Below are positions 58,078-64,000 of a DNA stretch of 64,000 nucleotides, piece after piece (position 1 is the stretch's first letter; each line of letters begins with the position of its first letter). The DNA is from SM1-73 sp964588305 (GTDB lineage Bacteria > Zixibacteria > MSB-5A5 > SM1-73). The position numbers were made by a program, and so were the translations under genes. The stretch spans positions 24,090 through 88,089 of the forward strand of contig CAZPOP010000013.1 of the NCBI GenBank assembly GCA_964588305.1, in the 5' to 3' direction. The notes beneath the pieces were generated by a model. That model was given only the letters and a program-made list of their open reading frames with translations. It was not told where the DNA came from and made no database searches.

Positions 58078-58744
58078 TTGACGGATGATAACCGTCTGGG
58101 AGGGCAAGCTGTTTCATTCTGAGTTTAGGTTTCCCATGAGCGGAATGTGAGGGATATGTGGGAAGGTGTCTGAATCCGTCCCCTAATGGTCGTCCCCGCT
58201 CAGTCTTTGAATTCATGATTTCGAGAATAAGGCACACCAAAAGGCCATCTCCTGGTTACCGATCAGAGCTGCATGCCCTCGAGGTGTTCCCGGATCGTAG
58301 GGATGGCCATATAAGACTCGGCCCTGACAACAAACGCTAGCATGAAGGGAGAAAAAAGCGCGTCCTCTTTCTAAACGGATTCTAACTGTCGGAGGAGGAA
58401 GACTTCAAGCGCACTTAAATAACAGACAATCAATACTCAAGGAGAGCCGTCAGGTTCTGTGGTGAAAAAAGCTGGCAGGGGGAGGTCAACGAGAGTCCAA
58501 GCTTTCTTAGACTGATGAAAAGACTCGCCGCATAGGCCGTCACGATTGGTTTCAAGAAAAAACTTTCGTTTGATCCACAAGACAAAGACTTTTGTGTGCT
58601 TTTGAGCTTACGGTCTTTTTCCCTTAGTTCTGAACCGAACTTGGCGGCTCTCAATTCATATGGAAAAAACTCTCCATGTGAACATGGCTCGTCAACTATT
58701 CGACATTCACACTTGTCCACTGCTCATCCGCTTAATCCGTCGAC
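58078..58744. other. Intergenic region without recognisable gene
   Basis: About 670 bases of mixed composition. Short frames on both strands lack ribosome binding sites or family features. Near 58725 there are 'CTTAATCCGTCGACC' iterons next to the stop of the following minus-strand gene. Nothing else is seen. Confidence 0.6.
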
Positions 58745-61700
58745 CTACTTGAGCAGAACCATTTTTTTCACCTCAGTGAAATCACCAGCTTCAAGCCGGT
58801 AGAAGTAAATCCCGCTGGAGACTGGTCGTCCGTCTTTGTGGTTGCCATCCCAATGGACAGTATAGCTTCCCGGTGCCTTCTCTTCGTCCACCAGCGCTTT
58901 GACCTGTTGACCCAGGATGTTGTAGACCTTCAGGCTCACCCTAACAGGCTGGGCAACGTCATATTGCAGAGCCGTGGTAGGATTGAAAGGATTCGGATAA
59001 TTCTGCATAAGTGAAAAGTTCTCAGGAACGGAAGAAGAGGATTTGCTCTCCGTATCCTCTGTATCTCCGGCAGCAATCTTGGCAGGACCACCAGGAGCTT
59101 CAGGCTGATGCTCGTACGCGCCCATGTCGACAAAGAACGTATCGTTCTCAGGATCATCCATCACCCTCGTGTACCCATCGAAATCAGTTGGGGGCAAGGC
59201 TGGCGCATTGTTGTCTCCGGCATCAACACAGGGAGACGAACTGTCGAGATGATAATCATCACCGAAATTGGGATTCTGTGAAATGTTGTAAAAACTGTCA
59301 CAAGGAGTCTCATTGCGGTTCGTATCGGTCATGTCGCCCCAGCCGGAACAAAAATCGCCGCCGACATTGTCCCAGACGTTATTATAGGAGATCGTTTGGG
59401 GAGAAGAACCACACCATATTCCTCTTCCGCCTTTGCAACTGACAACGATATTGTTTACTATCTGGCAGGTTGTGTTGGACACATATATTCCGCCACCATG
59501 CAGAGCAGAGTCTCCTACTATTGTATTATTAGTTATGACCCCCGCAGCCAGATCGATTCCTCCTCCGTAATCATATGCCGTATTTTGGAGGATTAGATTC
59601 CCTGCTGTTATCATCTGCGAATCGCCGCCACAGACACCGCCCCCTGATTCGGCAGTATTCTCTCGGATAATGTTGTTTACAATTCTCGGAGAAGAATTGC
59701 CTATACAAAAAACACCTCCACCAGCGCCGGTGACAACATTTGAGACTATAATGTTGTTGGCTATGGTAGGGGACGAATCCTTGCAAAAGACCCCGCCACC
59801 ATTCAGAGCAGGAGTTCCCTTGTAGGAATATAGGGTGCCACTACCATTCCTCAGCGTGAATCCCTTTAGCCAAGCGCAACAGTTTTCGCCCGAAACAAAC
59901 CGAACCACGCTTGCCGACTCCGCCTCTTGAGGCTGAGAGCCGTCGATTATTGTCCGGCTTATGTATGAAGTGTCTCCGGTGGTGTGAAACTTGCTGGTCA
60001 CCAATATGTTGTTTCCTCGGAAATCGATGTTTTCATAGTAGGTGCCAGTATCTACCAGAACAATCTGCCCACTGCTCGCAGAATCGATGCCGGCCTGAAT
60101 GGTGCTGCACTGTTCGCTGGGCACGTTTATAACAGCCGGGTCCGTATACGCATTCTCCCATAATTTGAAAAGCCTTCCCTCGCCAGGCTCCAAACAGACT
60201 GTGAACTGATAATCATAACCACAAGGACAGCGGGGAAGGAAGATCATCGAAGAGTCGTACATATCCTCTACGACATAACAACTGCCTGGTTTTTCTTCGA
60301 GGAACACCGTAAAACTGTCCCCTTCGTCTGACAAACATCTCCGGTTCACCAGCATGAAATAATCCTGATCATAAGACTCGTCCTTGAAAAACCCAACCTC
60401 CACGAAGGCAGGGTAATGACCACAAGGTACGATATTGTGGATGTAGCTGGGCTCGTGCTCTTCATTGCGCAATGTGAAAGAGCCAACCGAATCATCTGAA
60501 CACGCGCCCTGCCAGGCAAGGTCGTTCAACACCGGACCCAACTTCTCCATTCTGGGGCCTGTAAAATCTTTTATCTCCCGCCACATGTCCGTAGGAGTGT
60601 CTGCCAGGTGGTCATATAAGCCTAATAATATTTCGTGTCTTATGCTGTCTTTCAAACCGTTTCTTGAATAGTATGACCAGTTGATAATACCATCCGCTCC
60701 ATAGCATGAAGCCAAAAAGGTTTGCAATCTCACTTCATAAGGCGTGGGGAATCTTTTAAATAGATCACAACACCACAACGAACCAGCGGAATCAACGTGA
60801 TTATAATGGAGAGTACAGCCAGCGCAACACGTGTCAACAGGATCACCAGGAAGAAGCTCCCATCCAGACACAAATGTCTGAATTGTCACCCAGAAATCGT
60901 TTTGTTGGTTTTCTGCATCATCCTTAGATCGATTTAGGCACTTCGTCAAATTGTCCACACCTTGTTGAAATCCGTGTCCCGAATAGTGAGGCCACCAGTA
61001 TGCTACGGGATAGAGATCAATATGGTACTCTTTGGGGTCTTGCCTCAAGAAATACTCGTGGACCATCGTAGCGGCCTGGGATTTGCCGAAAACCTGCATC
61101 CCCACCCTCTCCGTGCTCACCCGTCTCAACAGGGTGTCGATATAATTATTTGTCGCAAAAAGATCTATGCTGGGTGGCTCATCCCGCAGATACCAGCGAT
61201 AAACCACCGTGTCTCCGGTTTCCGGAATTGTTGTCTCCACCCAATCCTGGCTGACATAATCTAGTATATCCTCATCTATTTCTCCACCCATCAGCCTCCT
61301 GCCATTTACATCGTACACCTTGACATAGTCAATGTAAAAATTCTCAGCTCCAGATAGTGCGAACCAGACGATCTGGAATTGAATCTGATTCCACCCAGGT
61401 ATAGTGTATTCAAGTTCAAATGTCTCATAACCTCCGTGGTCGCCGGGAAACTCGCTCTTGTATATTTTCCTGTCCTTCAGGACATTTCCTCTATCCACTA
61501 CCATTATGCGGCATACAGAGTCTGAAGTATCGGGTGGATTGCCACCCAGGGCCCCAAGTGGCATGAAAAGGGAATAGTGGAATTTCAAGCGGAATTCAGC
61601 CGTGTATCCTATTAGTAATGTATCTCCGGAAAGCTTTGGTTCTTGATAATAAGTGGGTCCCCGCTGGATGGTGTCCGGCGTGCCAGGACCGCTGAATTTC

Positions 61701-62089
61701 ATCGCTTTTCCGCCCGAGGCTGAAGGATCATTCACCTCCTCCCCCCATCCAGCATGCTCCAGATTCACCCATGATTCATCCAAACCCTCTGCCTCCCACA
61801 TGGTGTAATGGCTTTTCCATGCCCACATGCTCGGCGAATTTGTATGCTCTCCCCACAAATTCTGCACCATGGCTCTCAACGAATGATTCGCAAAACTGTC
61901 TACAGTGCTCTCTGTGCATTTTCCCCATAGTATATTGCATCTCAGACTGTCCCCGATGTATTGGAAATCCTTTGTGCTATCCACCCAGTTATAGGCCCCA
62001 TAATAGAATCTGTCCGCTCCCTGGCTGATGGTGAAGATCCAAAGAATTATCATTACAGCCACAATCCCAAAAATCCATTTCGTTTTCAT
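58745..62089 (-). CDS. Secreted right-handed beta-helix protein with glycosidase-like N-terminal region and sorting tail
   Basis: This 1114-residue exoprotein has a signal peptide ('FGIVAVMIILWIFTISQGA'). Residues about 25-660 combine a carbohydrate-binding-like beta sandwich ('AEFRLKFHYSLFMPLGALGG') with a region that resembles an alpha/beta-barrel glycoside hydrolase ('YRWYLRDEPPSIDLFATNNYIDTLLRRV', 'GADGIINWSYYS'). Residues about 665-1000 are parallel beta-helix repeats ('NNIIVSNVVTGAGGGVFCIGNSSPRIVNNIIRENTAESGGGVC', in part). The C-terminal module is 'LMQNYPNPFNPTTALQY ... SSGIYFYRLEAGDFTE'. It probably binds or cleaves polysaccharide at the surface; catalytic residues were not assigned. 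Confidence 0.8.
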   Translation of the reverse strand: MKTKWIFGIVAVMIILWIFTISQGADRFYYGAYNWVDSTKDFQYIGDSLRCNILWGKCTESTVDSFANHSLRAMVQNLWGEHTNSPSMWAWKSHYTMWEAEGLDESWVNLEHAGWGEEVNDPSASGGKAMKFSGPGTPDTIQRGPTYYQEPKLSGDTLLIGYTAEFRLKFHYSLFMPLGALGGNPPDTSDSVCRIMVVDRGNVLKDRKIYKSEFPGDHGGYETFELEYTIPGWNQIQFQIVWFALSGAENFYIDYVKVYDVNGRRLMGGEIDEDILDYVSQDWVETTIPETGDTVVYRWYLRDEPPSIDLFATNNYIDTLLRRVSTERVGMQVFGKSQAATMVHEYFLRQDPKEYHIDLYPVAYWWPHYSGHGFQQGVDNLTKCLNRSKDDAENQQNDFWVTIQTFVSGWELLPGDPVDTCCAGCTLHYNHVDSAGSLWCCDLFKRFPTPYEVRLQTFLASCYGADGIINWSYYSRNGLKDSIRHEILLGLYDHLADTPTDMWREIKDFTGPRMEKLGPVLNDLAWQGACSDDSVGSFTLRNEEHEPSYIHNIVPCGHYPAFVEVGFFKDESYDQDYFMLVNRRCLSDEGDSFTVFLEEKPGSCYVVEDMYDSSMIFLPRCPCGYDYQFTVCLEPGEGRLFKLWENAYTDPAVINVPSEQCSTIQAGIDSASSGQIVLVDTGTYYENIDFRGNNILVTSKFHTTGDTSYISRTIIDGSQPQEAESASVVRFVSGENCCAWLKGFTLRNGSGTLYSYKGTPALNGGGVFCKDSSPTIANNIIVSNVVTGAGGGVFCIGNSSPRIVNNIIRENTAESGGGVCGGDSQMITAGNLILQNTAYDYGGGIDLAAGVITNNTIVGDSALHGGGIYVSNTTCQIVNNIVVSCKGGRGIWCGSSPQTISYNNVWDNVGGDFCSGWGDMTDTNRNETPCDSFYNISQNPNFGDDYHLDSSSPCVDAGDNNAPALPPTDFDGYTRVMDDPENDTFFVDMGAYEHQPEAPGGPAKIAAGDTEDTESKSSSSVPENFSLMQNYPNPFNPTTALQYDVAQPVRVSLKVYNILGQQVKALVDEEKAPGSYTVHWDGNHKDGRPVSSGIYFYRLEAGDFTEVKKMVLLK

Positions 62090-62438
62090 TTCTGTTGCCC
62101 CTGTAAGGTGAAAGGTTTAAGGTTCAATATTCAAGATTCAAAACTTAAGATTGAACCATTCTATCGTTCCTTGCTATTCTTTGTTGGGTATCAATCATTA
62201 ATCATTCATCCTTCGTCATCCGTCATCAATCATTCGAGTTTGTCGAAAAACTGTCTTTTGTGTCACCCTGAACGAAGTGAAGGGTCTCAACTCCTTGAAA
62301 TAAAGAGATTCTTCGCTTCGCCCCGCACCAGATGGTGCAGGGCTTCGCTCCCTTCGACTTCGCTCAGGGACGGTGAGCAAAGTCGAACCGTCAGAATGAC
62401 AAATCCGTGTTTTCAGGGATTTTCGACGGGCTCATTCG
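62090..62438. other. Intergenic region with repeat DNA
   Basis: No gene is seen. It has 'AGATTCAAAACTTAAG'-type low-complexity DNA and a 'CGTCATCCGTCATCAATCA' block also present near 42890. The inverted-repeat element at 62261-62401 occupies most of the rest. Confidence 0.6.
62261..62401. repeat. TGTCACCCTGA...CAGAATGACA repeat element
   Basis: Terminal arms TGTCACCCTGA and TCAGAATGACA enclose 'CGAAGTGAAGGGTCTC', 'AAAGAGATTCTTCGCTTCG' and 'CCTTCGACTTCGCTCAGGG'. It belongs to the same family as 30919-31003. The block 'CCTTCGACTTCGCTCAGGAC' alone recurs near 29980. Confidence 0.7.
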
Positions 62439-64000
62439 TCATCGTAACAACACCATCTTCCTGGGCTTGACCAATTCCAAGCCACTTACCTTCAAACGAT
62501 AAAAATAGATTCCCGATGCCACCTCCTTTCCTTCTTCATCCTTTCCATCCCACAAAACCCTGTGCTGGCCCGGATACTGCCTCCTTTTAACCAGAGTCTT
62601 AACCAATTTGCCCAGAAGATTATAAATGGTTATCTCCACTTCGGCAGGTTGGTAACCCACATCCGGCAAAAAGTACCAGATCACGGTAGAGGAATTGAAA
62701 GGATTAGGATAGTTTTGAAAAAGTCGAAATACCGGTGGGCGGTTCTCCTCCTCCTCGAACTCGCCCACGTCGGTTGCCAGAACGGCAAGCTCATCCGAAT
62801 AATCGCTTTCGTTTCCGGTCAAGTCCCAGGCAGAGAGACGATAATAATAGGTCTCTCCCAGAACAAAATCGTAATCTCTGAACACTGAGCTGTCTTTAGG
62901 AACCTCTCCTACAATCTTGAAAGTATCCGGAATGAAGCCGCCGAGAGTATCCTTATACACCAGATAATGGGAAAGATCGGATTCAGTATTGGGCTTCCAG
63001 GATAAAACAAGCACGCTTTCTGACGACGTGGCTGTTAAGCTGTCAGGCGCTTTGGGAGGATAATCCTGGTAGGCGTAAGTTTCTCCCCAGGTCCCACCGA
63101 AACAGCCAATATCTGATCTGGAGGAATCCGGGTCTTTAATGTTGGGATCACCGGCGTCGATACAGGGAGAACCGTATTGCAGATGATAATCATCCCCTCC
63201 CACAAACATGGGATCTGAATAGATGTTCCCGCCCAGGGAAGTATCCACACTGCCCCCACCATCGGTGCTGTAATTTTGAGTGTTATTCCACAGATCATTA
63301 TAGGAAACCTGTGGATTTGTGGGAAACTCAGGATAAGGTTGATAAGTTAGGATTCCGCAAACTCCGTCAGCTATGATATTGTTCTTTATCTCATTAGAGA
63401 AACTGTTTATAAGAACAACACCATAAACCCCGTCACTTATCAGAGTGTTGTTTCTTATCGGTGCAGTCTCAAACTCTCCACTGAACTTTTTCAAGCTAAC
63501 AGCCGTCCATTCATAGCCCACAATCAAATTGTTCTCAACAAAAATGGAGTCAGTAAAATCACCGTCTACTCCGCGAGTATCTCCCAGACCAGAAATTATC
63601 AGGTTCTTTATGATTGTAGGACCACCAGAAAACCATAAATCCATGCCGAGATCATTATCAGTTAGGCTATTGTTGATAACCAACCCAGTAAACCCGAGAC
63701 TCAAAGCGAAACCGACATCGTTATCCGTGACAATATTATTTGAAACCTCAGTGTTTGCTATTCCCAGATAAATCCCGTCGTCACACTGTGAAATCTTGTT
63801 ATTACCTATCCTCTCTAATCTGGAGTCTGTGGCACTTCTAATTCCCACGCAATAATTCATATCCGGATTCCATCCTTTTATATGAAATCCCTCTATTATA
63901 CTGCTGTCCTGCCCGTATACTATATCCCGCCCTGAGTTTGCGTAAGGGTAAATGATACAAGAATCCATTCCCGCACCCAGCAGAACTATTCCCGGAATCA
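62439..64000 (-). CDS. Secreted beta-helix protein with fibronectin-like domain and sorting tail (5' end outside the window)
   Basis: The frame stays open to the last base of the window; codons before the first ATG at 63968 read '..PGIVLLGAG', a usual beta-helix opening. The start and signal peptide therefore lie outside. About 250 residues of parallel beta-helix repeats ('NNIVTDNDVGFALSLGFTGLVINNSLTDND', in part) end in 'SPCIDAGDPNIKDPDSSRSDIGCFGG'. A fibronectin III-like domain ('PPKAPDSLTATSSESVLVLSWKPN') follows. The tail is 'LFQNYPNPFNSSTVIWYF ... SGIYFYRLKVSG'. It is a probable polysaccharide-binding or -degrading surface protein, adjacent and parallel to the similar protein at 58745. 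Confidence 0.8.
   Translation of the reverse strand, partial: IPGIVLLGAGMDSCIIYPYANSGRDIVYGQDSSIIEGFHIKGWNPDMNYCVGIRSATDSRLERIGNNKISQCDDGIYLGIANTEVSNNIVTDNDVGFALSLGFTGLVINNSLTDNDLGMDLWFSGGPTIIKNLIISGLGDTRGVDGDFTDSIFVENNLIVGYEWTAVSLKKFSGEFETAPIRNNTLISDGVYGVVLINSFSNEIKNNIIADGVCGILTYQPYPEFPTNPQVSYNDLWNNTQNYSTDGGGSVDTSLGGNIYSDPMFVGGDDYHLQYGSPCIDAGDPNIKDPDSSRSDIGCFGGTWGETYAYQDYPPKAPDSLTATSSESVLVLSWKPNTESDLSHYLVYKDTLGGFIPDTFKIVGEVPKDSSVFRDYDFVLGETYYYRLSAWDLTGNESDYSDELAVLATDVGEFEEEENRPPVFRLFQNYPNPFNSSTVIWYFLPDVGYQPAEVEITIYNLLGKLVKTLVKRRQYPGQHRVLWDGKDEEGKEVASGIYFYRLKVSGLELVKPRKMVLLR

Noticed and set aside
58430..58720. 96-codon minus-strand frame downstream of the large beta-helix gene
   Set aside because: No Shine-Dalgarno, no domain, and composition like the surrounding non-coding DNA.

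Overview
This is one scaffold piece of an uncultured bacterium. Two runs of exactly 100 N (44576-44675 and 51146-51245) mark scaffold joins, so it is probably a metagenome-assembled genome. The best guess is a candidate phylum of the FCB group (Zixibacteria/KSB1-like). The basis is several large secreted proteins with C-terminal 'YPNPFNP ... SGIYFYRL' tails, dockerin-type EF-hand ends of the 'GDVN ... INYLFLG' kind, a PorV/DUF5723-like barrel and a single-locus 14-gene nuo operon. The phylum is an inference. No rRNA, tRNA or CRISPR array was recognised by eye.

Region 1-4.9 kb is accessory. It has a small membrane protein, an isochorismatase-family hydrolase, a DUF2188 protein, a 58-aa zinc-ribbon peptide, and a two-gene cassette that reads as a Pycsar antiphage system: a cyclic-nucleotide-binding/TIR effector followed by a class III nucleotidyl cyclase. 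Hairpin repeats lie on both sides of the cassette. A Ser/Thr kinase remnant with an apparent promoter ends where another repeat begins.

Region 4.9-24.9 kb holds, on the minus strand, DUF362 and UbiA-family proteins, a GGDEF diguanylate cyclase, and the heat-shock set hrcA-grpE-dnaK ... dnaJ-rsmE. A CIRCE operator directly follows a TTGACA-17-TATTTT promoter upstream of hrcA. The set is split by a plus-strand 1290-aa C25-like protease/propeller/FG-GAP/dockerin protein and two tandemly duplicated Ig-like lipoproteins. dnaJ has its own promoter without CIRCE. A DUF1848 protein closes the region on the plus strand.

Region 24.9-39.8 kb is a complete nuoABCDEFGHIJKLMN operon (minus strand) for respiratory complex I. 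Repeat elements sit between nuoI and nuoJ, nuoJ and nuoK, nuoB and nuoC, and nuoE and nuoF. The termini of two reading frames (NuoF start, NuoM end) run into repeat DNA.

Region 40-50.7 kb (minus strand) is a housekeeping run: ECF-type S component, secreted metalloprotease-like protein, PHP phosphoesterase, formimidoyltransferase-cyclodeaminase (broken by the first gap), deoxyhypusine-synthase-like protein, DUF3108 protein, LMW protein phosphatase, eIF2B-like isomerase, RNase HIII and EF-P. EF-P has an atypical loop tip.

Region 50.7-64 kb is dominated by the cell surface. It has a possible small RNA with two intrinsic terminators, a lipoprotein/barrel pair, a 25-aa basic peptide, an M6 metalloprotease with four exact 288-bp repeats, and two beta-helix secreted proteins. 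The last beta-helix protein runs off the window edge. Intergenic DNA throughout is rich in short inverted-repeat elements of several families.
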